Shown piece after piece: positions 57,569 to 64,000 of a stretch of DNA of 64,000 nt. Below the pieces are notes generated by a model. It was not told the DNA's origin. It ran no database searches and worked only from the letters and a program-made list of their open reading frames with translations. Location of the stretch: contig JBBJOI010000005.1 of NCBI GenBank assembly GCA_037721555.1, positions 1 through 64,000 on the forward strand. Reading direction: 5' to 3'. Numbering within the stretch: position 1 is the first letter of the stretch; every line of letters starts with the position of its first letter. The position numbers and the translations under genes are program-made. Source of the stretch: Gaiellasilicea sp037721555. GTDB lineage: Bacteria; Actinomycetota; Thermoleophilia; Gaiellales; Gaiellaceae.

Positions 57569-57700
57569 GTGCACGGCCCGTCGTCATCCGACCTCGTGCG
57601 GCGAAAGGCGACGGCGGGACTGGAGCTGGGACTCGAGTGGCTGAAGTACCTTGACGCCCTCGTCGAGGCAGTTACCTCCGACTGCACTTGACGCTCGCTG
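57567..57700 (+). pseudogene. Partial tandem copy of the APH gene 5' end
   Basis: From the base before the APH stop, the sequence repeats the APH start: GTGAGTGCACGGC against GTGAGCGCACGGC, then CCGACCTCGTGCGGCGAAAG identical in both copies, CTCGAGTGGCTGAAG identical, and CTTGACGCTCG. Small deletions (3 bases twice) and substitutions have accumulated. Only about 130 bases of the 5' end are present, so it encodes no kinase. It marks an old unequal recombination event. Confidence 0.8.
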
Positions 57701-57726
57701 GAATCGCGACGAGCGCTAGGCCGTGC

Positions 57727-57833
57727 TCACCTCGCGCTATCACGCGCCGCCCCGCCGGGCCACGCTAGTGCGGTCGTCTCCGCGAAACATTCCCGCGCCA
57801 CCTGCGTCTGGGCCGGTTGGCGAACGACAACGG
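57727..57833 (-). pseudogene. Inverted fragment of the downstream VWA gene
   Basis: The minus strand encodes PVVVRQPAQTQVARECFAET TALAWPGGAARDSAR. This matches VMVRQPGQAEAALGCYAGMA SLGAPGGAARDSGS of the VWA protein at 58855-58965 on the plus strand. The fragment ends at a stop. It is a diverged, inverted partial copy, or the remnant of a second VWA-like gene in opposite orientation. Confidence 0.7.
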
Positions 57834-58288
57834 GCGCCCCACGCAGGCGCGCCAGACGGAGGGGGCGGAGAAACTCGCGGCCATCACCTGTGCAAAGGGT
57901 GGTCTCCGTTTCCACCGCGCGCATGGGGCGGGCTGTCAGAAAGGACCTGCCGTCCTGTCCTCGGGCGGGGGTGGCGGGGATGCCCTCCGTCTCGAGTGCG
58001 CGGGCGCCCGGGCGTGGCGGGGGTCGGGAGGGGCTCCCCAGCCCGAACAACTCGCACCCTTCGACTCGCCTTCGGGGCGAGGCAACGTTGGTTGACCCCG
58101 CTACAGCCGTCGAGTGGCTCCTCGCGTGGAGTGAGCCCGCGCGCAAGATTTCAGGAACCGAGTTCGCTCCAATCGACGGGATGCAGGACTCGCTTGAAGT
58201 GCATACAGAATCTTTACGCGCAACTCCCGTTTCTATCCCAAGGTGTGTCTGGGTCGTAATGTTGTCGAGAGAAACGTCTGGGGGGACG
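57834..58288. other. Gene-free stretch upstream of the VWA gene
   Basis: GC-rich sequence with long but shadow-like open frames (Gly/Arg/Pro-rich). I find no convincing gene, tRNA or strong terminator. The last 100 bases are less GC-rich and should contain the VWA promoter. Confidence 0.5.
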
Positions 58289-59746
58289 ATGGTGCGGATC
58301 GGAGTTCTTTTGAGCGCGCTCCTGCTTGTGGCTGCAGGAGCCGGCGGTGCGGGCGCTGGCGCATCTGGCGACGCGCCCGTGGCGCTCGACATTCAATTCG
58401 CTTTCGACAGCACCGGAAGCATGGGGCCTACGATCGCGCAGGCCCAGAAGGACGCCGAGAGGATCATCGACGCGGTACGTAATCTGAATTCCGACGCCCG
58501 ATTCGCCGTGGTTGCGTTCCGTGACCCCGGTTATCCTGCCCCGGAGTACGAGGTGCTGCAGCGCTTCACCGGTGACGTCAATGCGGCGCGGGCGGCAATC
58601 GGACGCCTGAGGTCGGTGACAACGTCCGAGCCGGGAAATGTGTCCTCAGAGGCGTACAACCTCGTCTTCCAGCGGAGCGTGGATGGTTCGCTTGGCTGGC
58701 GGCCCAGCAGCCGCAAGATCGTGGTCGTGCTCGGCGACGCAGAGCCCCACGGCGCGGGAGCAGTCGGCATTCGCGGCTGCCGCGACACTGCGCCGGACAC
58801 GCACGGACTCAAGACGACCGACGTGCTGCAGCAGATGCACGCCGCCGGGCGCACGCTTGTCATGGTGCGCCAGCCGGGCCAGGCGGAGGCCGCCCTGGGG
58901 TGCTACGCGGGGATGGCGTCGCTCGGGGCCCCCGGTGGCGCGGCGCGCGACAGCGGGAGCGCCGACCTCGTCACGCCGGTCGTATCACTCATCGAAGGCT
59001 CCCTCACGCCGCTCGTCGTTCAGGCCGGGCTCCCTTTCACGCTGACCGGAAAGACGATAACGGTCAGGCTCGGGCTGGCAAACAAGAGTGGGGCACCGGC
59101 GACCCTTGATGCGCTCACGCTCCGATTGCCGGCCGGCACCTCTTTCGTGTCGGCAACGGGCGCGCTTGGCCCTCCGACGGTGAGCGCCGGCCTTGTCAGG
59201 TGGGCGCAGCCTCGGACGCTCGCGCCCGGCGCCGTAGTGTCCGTCGCGGTGAGATCGACCACGGGATCCAAGGCCAAGCGGCTTTCCTTCGTCGGCAGCG
59301 CGATCTCCACGCTCGCAGGCAGCGGCACCATCAGCGTCAGCGCGAGCGCTCGCGTCCGGGTCGGGCGCGTGCTCGCCGTCCGCCTCGTCGCAACCGCGCC
59401 GCGCTCGCCGATCAAGGGCGCGTTGTCGCTCGAGTATTCGCCCTCCGCACGCACACTCATCGGCCGTACGGCCGTCCGCGGCACGGTCAGCCTCGGTCGG
59501 AACATGGCGAGCAGTGTCGCAGTGCATGTGACCTCAGCCAAAGTCGTCGCGGCCGCGGCCAGCAGCGGCGTCATGCTTACCGGAACCGTCGCTCGCTCCG
59601 CCAACGCCACGTGCCGGCCGGGAACAGCCGTTACTCTCCGACTCGTCGACCGTGACTTCCGAACGCCACGCACGGCTGCCGACGTCATCGAGCTTCGGGG
59701 GAAAGGGTGCGGCGCCCGCTACACGGGAGAGGTCAGCACGGGCTAG
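58289..59746 (+). CDS. Secreted von Willebrand factor A-domain protein
   Basis: 485 residues. A signal peptide (VRIGVLLSALLLVAAGAGGA) is followed by a VWA domain. The MIDAS starts DIQFAFDSTGSMGPTI (DxTxS-like), with a Thr in VTTSEPG and Asp in VVVLGDAEPH. After residue 250 come beta-sandwich repeats (PFTLTGKTITVRLGLANKSG, DUF11-like) to the C-terminus. It probably binds a surface ligand in a metal-dependent way. No sorting motif or membrane anchor is seen. A partial inverted copy lies upstream. Confidence 0.85.
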   Translation: MVRIGVLLSALLLVAAGAGGAGAGASGDAPVALDIQFAFDSTGSMGPTIAQAQKDAERIIDAVRNLNSDARFAVVAFRDPGYPAPEYEVLQRFTGDVNAARAAIGRLRSVTTSEPGNVSSEAYNLVFQRSVDGSLGWRPSSRKIVVVLGDAEPHGAGAVGIRGCRDTAPDTHGLKTTDVLQQMHAAGRTLVMVRQPGQAEAALGCYAGMASLGAPGGAARDSGSADLVTPVVSLIEGSLTPLVVQAGLPFTLTGKTITVRLGLANKSGAPATLDALTLRLPAGTSFVSATGALGPPTVSAGLVRWAQPRTLAPGAVVSVAVRSTTGSKAKRLSFVGSAISTLAGSGTISVSASARVRVGRVLAVRLVATAPRSPIKGALSLEYSPSARTLIGRTAVRGTVSLGRNMASSVAVHVTSAKVVAAAASSGVMLTGTVARSANATCRPGTAVTLRLVDRDFRTPRTAADVIELRGKGCGARYTGEVSTG

Positions 59747-59791
59747 CACCGGAGCGGTCGCCGCTTGGAGAACCCGCACTCACGTCGTCGG

Positions 59792-59971
59792 GTGAGGGGG
59801 TGGGTTACCAAAGCGCCCACCCAAGAGGACGAGCAGCCCGACGAGCAGGCCCAGGAGCCGCCCGTTGTGGCCGAGGAAGAGTGGTGGCATTGCGGGCACG
59901 TCGCCGTGGACAAGGACGGCAAGGAGATCTCCTATTGGCCGGACTTTCCGGGCTGGAAGAAGAAGGGGTAA
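59792..59971 (+). CDS. 59-residue protein with WPDFPGW motif
   Basis: An acidic Gln/Glu/Pro-rich N-terminus (TQEDEQPDEQAQEPPVVAEE) and a compact end (EWWHCGHVAVDKDGKEISYW, PDFPGWKKKG). The CGHVAVDKDGKEISYWP stretch looks like a single folded beta hairpin. Start GTG 59792 chosen; TTG 59765 is possible. Unknown family. Confidence 0.55.
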   Translation: MRGWVTKAPTQEDEQPDEQAQEPPVVAEEEWWHCGHVAVDKDGKEISYWPDFPGWKKKG

Positions 59972-60071
59972 ACGTGATCGCGGTCACCTCGGCCAAGCCC
60001 AGACCTACCGGCACCCCCCCTGTGGCCAACAGACCGTTGACGTTTCAGCCGCACGGCGGCACTGTGCAGGG

Positions 60072-60464
60072 GTGACCAGGAAAGCTGTTCTCACCGTCGC
60101 GGTTGTGTTGAGTTTTCTCGCGCAGCCCGCGCAGGCTTCGCATGATCCGCACGACTTCACTGGCTGGGTTGAGGCCGAGATGCATCTCTCGTCGACTCCG
60201 ATCTGGGTGCCAACACATCGGGTGTACGCGCACGCGACTGGCTTCCGAATCGGTGTTAACTTCAGCGACAGGAAGCCCGTCCCGTTCCGGGTGTGCCTGA
60301 CGAAGAAGGGCAGCACGTTCAAGTGCTGGACGGGCAGCGCCTGGCCGTTGAAGCGCATCGCCGTCACCGAGTTCATCCCGGAAGGGAGGTACGTCGTTAA
60401 GTGGTGGGTGCGGAGCCATGTGGTGGCAACGTGGCCGTTGCATATCTACGGTGAGAACGCTTGA
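60072..60464 (+). CDS. Secreted 130-residue protein, unknown
   Basis: A signal peptide (TRKAVLTVAVVLSFLAQPAQ, cut after QAS) leads to a beta-rich mature domain (THRVYAHATGFRIGVNFSDR, VPFRVCLTKKGSTFKCWTGS) with two Cys and a C-terminal strand pair (EGRYVVKWWVRSHVVATWPL). Overlaps the next gene by 4 bases (TTGA), so the two secreted proteins are likely co-produced. No family recognised. Confidence 0.7.
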   Translation: MTRKAVLTVAVVLSFLAQPAQASHDPHDFTGWVEAEMHLSSTPIWVPTHRVYAHATGFRIGVNFSDRKPVPFRVCLTKKGSTFKCWTGSAWPLKRIAVTEFIPEGRYVVKWWVRSHVVATWPLHIYGENA

Positions 60465-60952
60465 CGCGGTTGCCTCTGACGGTGCTGCTCGTGGCGGTAG
60501 CGCTCGTACTCGGCGCAATGCGCACAGAGCAAACCTCCGCTCAGGTCGGAGACGCTGCGCGAAGGGCAGCCACAGCTGTGTGCTCGCGGCAACAAGCCCG
60601 GGTTGAGTTGGAGCGCGTCGGGATCGCCCACGGTTCAGTCGGCGCGGCGCAAGTCATATGCGCCGACCTCACGCGTGACGGGTCGACGGAGATGATCGCT
60701 TCCGCCGCGACACCGGGTTCGGCCGGAGTGCTGGGTTGGGCGATCTTCCGCGAGACGCGTGGGCGTTGGACCCTTGCCCTCGACCGGCGACGCGCCTACT
60801 CGCCTAGGTTGCTCCGCCTCGGGCCGGACGTCCTAGAGATACTTCCGGTGTACCGCCGCGGAGACGCTCAGTGCTGCCCAAGCGGAACGCGGGACACGCT
60901 TTATCGTTGGAACGGACGCCGCTTCATGCGGGCTTACACCTGGACGCAGTAG
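60461..60952 (+). CDS. Secreted 163-residue protein, unknown
   Basis: TTG start overlapping the preceding stop. A signal peptide (RLPLTVLLVAVALVLGAMRT) is followed by QVICADLTRDGSTEMIASAA, which resembles the Ca-binding FG-GAP/VCBS strand (DxTxDG), and LEILPVYRRGDAQCCPSGTR with paired Cys. The end is RDTLYRWNGRRFMRAYTWTQ. Such layout suggests a small extracellular binding protein. Confidence 0.7.
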   Translation: MTRLPLTVLLVAVALVLGAMRTEQTSAQVGDAARRAATAVCSRQQARVELERVGIAHGSVGAAQVICADLTRDGSTEMIASAATPGSAGVLGWAIFRETRGRWTLALDRRRAYSPRLLRLGPDVLEILPVYRRGDAQCCPSGTRDTLYRWNGRRFMRAYTWTQ

Positions 60953-61132
60953 ACCGGCGGGAACAGCGACCCGTTCAGTCCTTCGCACGGTGGCCATGCG
61001 AACATCCGTTCGCTGTGACGTCGCAGGGCTCCGCATCCACACGGTTCCGCCAGGCGGTCGAGCGCCGGAGCGTCGTGCTCGCCGAGCTCGCCGCTCGAGA
61101 GATGGGACGCCTCCCTCGAAGGAGCCGTCGCC

Positions 61133-61336
61133 TTGGTGGAGCTGTACGCGGCAACCGACGACCCGAAGTTCCCTCGAGCGGCCGCCCGGCTCCTCGGCCG
61201 GATCGCGGACGAGCGGCCGGTGCGGGTCGCTGACCTCCAGGTGTTCGCGGCGCTGCTCGCGGATCTTCCTGCGCGGCCTGATCGTGCTCAGCTCGTTCTG
61301 GAACTCCTGGGTGACGCGCCGCGTCGACCGGACTAG
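61133..61336 (+). CDS. Small helical protein, possibly 5'-frameshifted
   Basis: 67 residues from GTG (VELYAATDDPKFPRAAARLL GRIADERPVRVADLQVF). The region before it, in another frame (FRQAVERRSVVLAELAARE), reads like the natural N-terminus of the same small helical protein type seen in actinobacterial mobile regions, so one frameshift near 61110 is likely. Function unknown. Confidence 0.5.
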   Translation: MVELYAATDDPKFPRAAARLLGRIADERPVRVADLQVFAALLADLPARPDRAQLVLELLGDAPRRPD

Positions 61337-61366
61337 GTCACGCCGTCCCTAGCGAATCGGTGGTCT

Positions 61367-61882
61367 TCAGAGTTCACCGAGGAGCGGGAATGGGGGACGC
61401 TCAGGCAGCGTGAGGTGGGGGTAGAACCGCTGGAACGTCTCACCGATTTCCACACGCGCCGGGTGCTTGTAGACGTAACGAGCCCCGTGATTACTTCGTG
61501 CGTGCACGTTGTGATCGGAGTCCATGTAAGCCCAGACGAAGGTGCTTCTCGCAGTGTTCGTTGCGAATGGAAGGACAACGACCTTCTGACGTTCGTCATG
61601 CACGAGGAAGGGCGACGGGATCGCACCTTGGTAGACGGTGCCGTGCTCGACGAGAAGGTAGAACAGGTGGCGTGCCATCCCGGGGCCGCTGTTCCCGAAC
61701 TCTAAGGCGGAGACGTTTCCGGCCGGGTCAACGGTGAGGACACCGTGAACGTCCGGGGAGCGACGCGCCCGCGCCTCCCGTATGGCGTTGACGATGTTCC
61801 ACCCGAGGCTCAGGCCCGCGAGGATGAAGGCGAACGTGGCGACTACCGCGCCGTACGCCGCAGCAATCGCTACCACGCTCAC
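61367..61882 (-). CDS. Membrane-anchored 171-residue protein, unknown
   Basis: One N-terminal transmembrane helix (VVAIAAAYGAVVATFAFILA) and a soluble domain beginning REARARRSPDVHGVLTVDPA with beta strands (NVSALEFGNSGPGMARHLFY, TARSTFVWAYMDSDHNVHAR). GTG start at 61882. The fold looks like a small beta-sandwich facing one side of the membrane. No family recognised. The gene ends about 30 bases from the convergent small gene. Confidence 0.7.
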   Translation of the reverse strand: MSVVAIAAAYGAVVATFAFILAGLSLGWNIVNAIREARARRSPDVHGVLTVDPAGNVSALEFGNSGPGMARHLFYLLVEHGTVYQGAIPSPFLVHDERQKVVVLPFATNTARSTFVWAYMDSDHNVHARSNHGARYVYKHPARVEIGETFQRFYPHLTLPERPPFPLLGEL

Positions 61883-62018
61883 GGGCGGATCCTACGCCGC
61901 GGTCCCTTCGCGAAGCTTGACCGAAGCAGCTCGCCGGCGTTCCGGGAAGACGAGCGAGAGTCTGCGTCACCGTTCCAGAACCGGATTCCGCCAAGTTTCG
62001 CGTCAGCGTAGAAAACAG

Positions 62019-62040
62019 AAGGCCCCATTTCCAGGGCCTT
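62019..62040 (-). terminator. Terminator linked to the tRNA remnant
   Basis: On the minus strand AAGGCCC-TGGAAATG-GGGCCTT is followed by CTGTTTTC, a typical intrinsic terminator. It lies just downstream of the tRNA-like sequence, as after a real tRNA gene. Confidence 0.75.
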
Positions 62041-62045
62041 TCGTG

Positions 62046-62112
62046 TTGAGCGTGCCGGGCTCGAACCGGCGACCCCCAGCTTGCAAAGCTGAGCACGGGG
62101 CAACGACGCTCG
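62046..62112 (-). pseudogene. tRNA-Ala(TGC)-like remnant lacking a normal D arm
   Basis: The minus strand has a good T arm (GCCGG-TTCGAGC-CCGGC), an anticodon arm (TCAGC-TTTGCAA-GCTGG, anticodon TGC) and a 3' acceptor ACGCTCA with 6 of 7 pairs to CGAGCGT. Only about 13 bases replace the D arm, and the G3:U70 pair of alanine tRNA is missing. Best read as a tRNA 3' fragment left at an integration (att) site, or a decayed tRNA. Confidence 0.65.
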
Positions 62113-62333
62113 ACGACGAACGACCCTGAACGGACGCAACCATGCGGGTTTGCGGGCGTTCCACCATGGTGGAACGGCTTGGCTGCAGAAGCAGATTCTC
62201 AGACGTTTGGGCCAGGATTGGGCCACGAAGCCGCGTCCGCCATCAAGCCCTATCGTCCTTGAAACCCAACGACCGAAGGAGCACGATAATGAGCGAAACC
62301 CAGCGATGAAGCCTAGGCGAACCCACCAGCAGC

Positions 62334-62939
62334 ATGAACCTGAATCGGTGTAGCGTTCGCAACTTCAAGAGAGCAGGCGGCGCGGCGATCCCGCCGCTCG
62401 GCCTCGTCGCCCTGATTCTGCTGCTGAGCTGCTTGCTTCCAGTAACCGCGAGCGGTCAACTCTCACGGCAAACGACGGATAGAGAAGTTAGAGCGACCCT
62501 CTACACCGTCAAAGGTCGAGTGGATTGCCTACGCCGGATTCCCGCTATGGGTCATGTCCAGTGGAAAGAGCGAGGCGGGCTGACGAAGCTTGATTACCAG
62601 CGCGGGTCAGGCCCATCCTCCCCTTACGCGCCCGAGCCGCACCTGGAAGCGTTCAACACTGCGCTGAGGGGTTGGATAGGCGCAAGCTTCAAGCTCGGCA
62701 ACGTGTATCGCCCTATCTCGGCGGCGATCCATGCGTCGCCCCGCGCTGCGATCCGCCTCGCAACGAGAATGCGGCGAGCCGACAAGGGATGGCGCGTTAA
62801 CAGAATCCTAGCTTTCCGGTACTACCAGAACAACAACGCGGTAATCGCTGTGAACGATGCATACGGCCTGAATCAGAACTTACGCAGGTCGCTCCACATC
62901 TGCTTCCCTGGCCGCTGGCGCTCGATCGGATTTAGTTAG
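62334..62939 (+). CDS. Exported 201-residue protein, unknown
   Basis: A hydrophobic signal/anchor (IPPLGLVALILLLSCLLPVT) follows a basic N-terminus. The mature part (REVRATLYTVKGRVDCLRRI; RAAIRLATRMRRADKGWRVN; AFRYYQNNNAVIAVNDAYGL) has two Cys and repeated Arg/Ala helices. Codon use is less GC-biased than in the core genes, with codons such as TTA and AGA, which suggests recent acquisition. Upstream lies the tRNA remnant. Confidence 0.65.
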   Translation: MNLNRCSVRNFKRAGGAAIPPLGLVALILLLSCLLPVTASGQLSRQTTDREVRATLYTVKGRVDCLRRIPAMGHVQWKERGGLTKLDYQRGSGPSSPYAPEPHLEAFNTALRGWIGASFKLGNVYRPISAAIHASPRAAIRLATRMRRADKGWRVNRILAFRYYQNNNAVIAVNDAYGLNQNLRRSLHICFPGRWRSIGFS

Positions 62940-63512
62940 CGTCCTAGTGAAGCGGTGGCTCGACCGGAACGACGACTGATCGTTTTTGCGGGGCGCCCTG
63001 CGAGGGGGTAGGCGCTGGCGCTCCCTAAGAAACGCTAGGCGATTTTGGGGAAGAAGCTTTGGGGCGGAGCCCAACCCTAGGCCCTCGCAAGCAGCAGTAG
63101 ACGAGCAGGATGAACAGCACGAAGATGGTCGCACCACATGATTAGGCGGGCGCGCCCTTGCAGGCCGGCGCCCGCAATACGATCGGGGGCGCCCGCATTT
63201 GGGAGCGAGCGACTCAAGGCGCAATCGTGGGGCGCGCGGAGTGGGGCTCCTTCCGCGCACCGTCTGATGGAGAAGCCGTGCGCGAGTTGTGTGCCTGCGG
63301 CGGCATCTCGTGATGAGATCGCCGTCGCCGTAGGACGGCTTCACCTCGAGGGCGAGCAGCACGATTCAGCGAGGGTGAGGCGTGGGTTGTTGGTTGAGCC
63401 CGTGGTTGATGAGCCGCTCGCACACTACTTCCTTGCCTTGTAGGGTCGGCTGCAACAGTCCCTGCGCGTGGATGCCTGGCAAACGTCAGCGGCGCCGATG
63501 AGAGGAGCGCAT
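62940..63512. other. Gene-poor stretch with GC hairpins
   Basis: No convincing gene on either strand. At 63146-63175 GCGGGCGC pairs with GCGCCCGC across 14 bases, and a third similar block (GGGCGCCCGC) follows near 63188. A hydrophobic frame near 63080-63130 on the minus strand has no start codon. Confidence 0.5.
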
Positions 63513-63839
63513 ATGCGGATGATGTTGAAGGTCAAGATGGACACGGAGGCTGCGAGCCGTGCGATTCAGGATGGGTCGCTGCCGAAGCTCCTTGAGGAGA
63601 CGATGGAGCGGCTGCAGCCTGAGGCTGCGTATTTCGGCCCTGAAGGGGGAGTCAGAACCGCGTTCATCATCTTCGACCTGAAGGACCCCTCGGACATCCC
63701 CTCGATTTCCGAGCCTCTCTTTCGCGGGGTGAAGGCGAACGTCGAAATGCTTCCGGTCATGGATCGAGCGGACTTGCAAAAGGGGCTTCAAGTGCTTGGA
63801 GGCGGACAGCGGACGGGTAACGGCTCGTCCGGAGGCTGA
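63513..63839 (+). CDS. 108-residue ferredoxin-like-fold protein (dimeric barrel type)
   Basis: Begins MRMMLKVKMDTEAASRAIQD and has the pattern strand, long helix (LPKLLEETMERLQPEAAYFG), strand (VRTAFIIFDLKDPSDIPSIS), strand (GVKANVEMLPVMDRADLQKG) of small dimeric alpha-beta-barrel proteins of unknown role. GAGGAG lies 7 bases before the ATG 63513. Similar proteins occur widely in soil bacteria. Function unknown. Confidence 0.75.
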   Translation: MRMMLKVKMDTEAASRAIQDGSLPKLLEETMERLQPEAAYFGPEGGVRTAFIIFDLKDPSDIPSISEPLFRGVKANVEMLPVMDRADLQKGLQVLGGGQRTGNGSSGG

Positions 63840-63885
63840 CCCGCGTCTGCCGGACTCGCCACCGACTCCGCACGCCGGTCTCTGG

Positions 63886-63906
63886 GAGGCGGTCGAGGAC
63901 CGCCTC
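63886..63906 (+). terminator. Hairpin after the last gene
   Basis: GAGGCGGTC-GAG-GACCGCCTC is a perfect 9-bp stem, 46 bases after the stop at 63839. There is no T-tract. Confidence 0.5.
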
Positions 63907-64000
63907 AGCTAACAGCCGCGGATGACCTGGTAGATCCGTCGACGATCGACCGAAGCGTCGCGGAGGCAATCGTCGGCGCATCCGCGAGGGCATGTAGCGC

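Noticed and set aside
62880..63362. 160-residue minus-strand open frame at 62.9-63.4 kb
   Set aside because: Basic, low-complexity translation without domain or ribosome-binding site; overlaps GC hairpins.
1..64000. CRISPR array or cas genes
   Set aside because: No regularly spaced direct repeats of 24-40 bases and no Cas-like protein were seen.

Overview
The window is one high-G+C bacterial chromosome segment. Gene content and order (clpX, valS-folC, ndk, maf, mreBCD-mrdA-rodA, an RNase E/G gene, rplU-rpmA-obgE-nadD-rsfS, a 2-oxoglutarate dehydrogenase E1 gene) suggest an actinobacterial-type organism. A deep-branching class such as Thermoleophilia is my inference from gene order and codon use; no rRNA is present to prove it. 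Many genes carry a TANNNT-like hexamer only 6-9 bases before the start codon and lack a Shine-Dalgarno sequence, which points to frequent leaderless transcripts.

Layout. 1-8.2 kb: clpX end, a thioesterase, a gamma-glutamyltransferase, a cupin, valS-folC and two small membrane genes, ndk. 8.4-9.7 kb: a methyltransferase, then a decayed HTH/nucleotidyltransferase pair. 9.7-24.4 kb: the housekeeping core, consisting of maf, an SDR, the rod-shape cluster mreB-mreC-mreD-mrdA-rodA, a DUF697 protein, RNase E/G, rplU, rpmA, obgE, nadD and rsfS. 24.4-25.5 kb: a tRNA-Ala(GGC) gene overlapped by a homing-endonuclease-like ORF and followed by a nucleotidyltransferase. 25.5-33.8 kb: a two-component system, an oxidoreductase, a DUF72 gene, a 170-bp palindromic element, a secreted glycosidase-like protein, a sigma-70 factor and small membrane or secreted proteins. 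33.8-46 kb: 2-oxoglutarate dehydrogenase E1, a Pro/Ala-rich envelope protein divergent from a diguanylate cyclase, a uracil-DNA-glycosylase pseudogene, a heterodimeric ABC exporter and a zinc alcohol dehydrogenase. 46-57.6 kb: an RHH regulator with a clear operator, DUF4097 and MFS genes, a secreted lipase-like hydrolase, an ABC-F ATPase, a thioredoxin-like gene interrupted by an in-frame UGA, tatA, a GST and an aminoglycoside-phosphotransferase-like gene. 57.6-64 kb: accessory DNA with gene fragments, secreted proteins, a tRNA remnant and unknown genes.

Most interesting result. The minus-strand gene at 53902-54396 encodes a TlpA/ResA-like lipoprotein whose first redox cysteine codon is UGA. 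The reading frame stays thioredoxin-like for about 98 residues after the UGA. A hairpin with a GGUC loop lies 20 bases downstream of it, as in bacterial SECIS elements. I read this as a candidate selenoprotein (U-x-x-C). It lies back to back with tatA, and the two candidate -10 hexamers overlap. Other notable items are an RHH operator placed exactly between -35 and -10, the large palindrome at 29.5 kb, and several partial duplications and decayed genes that mark the accessory zones.
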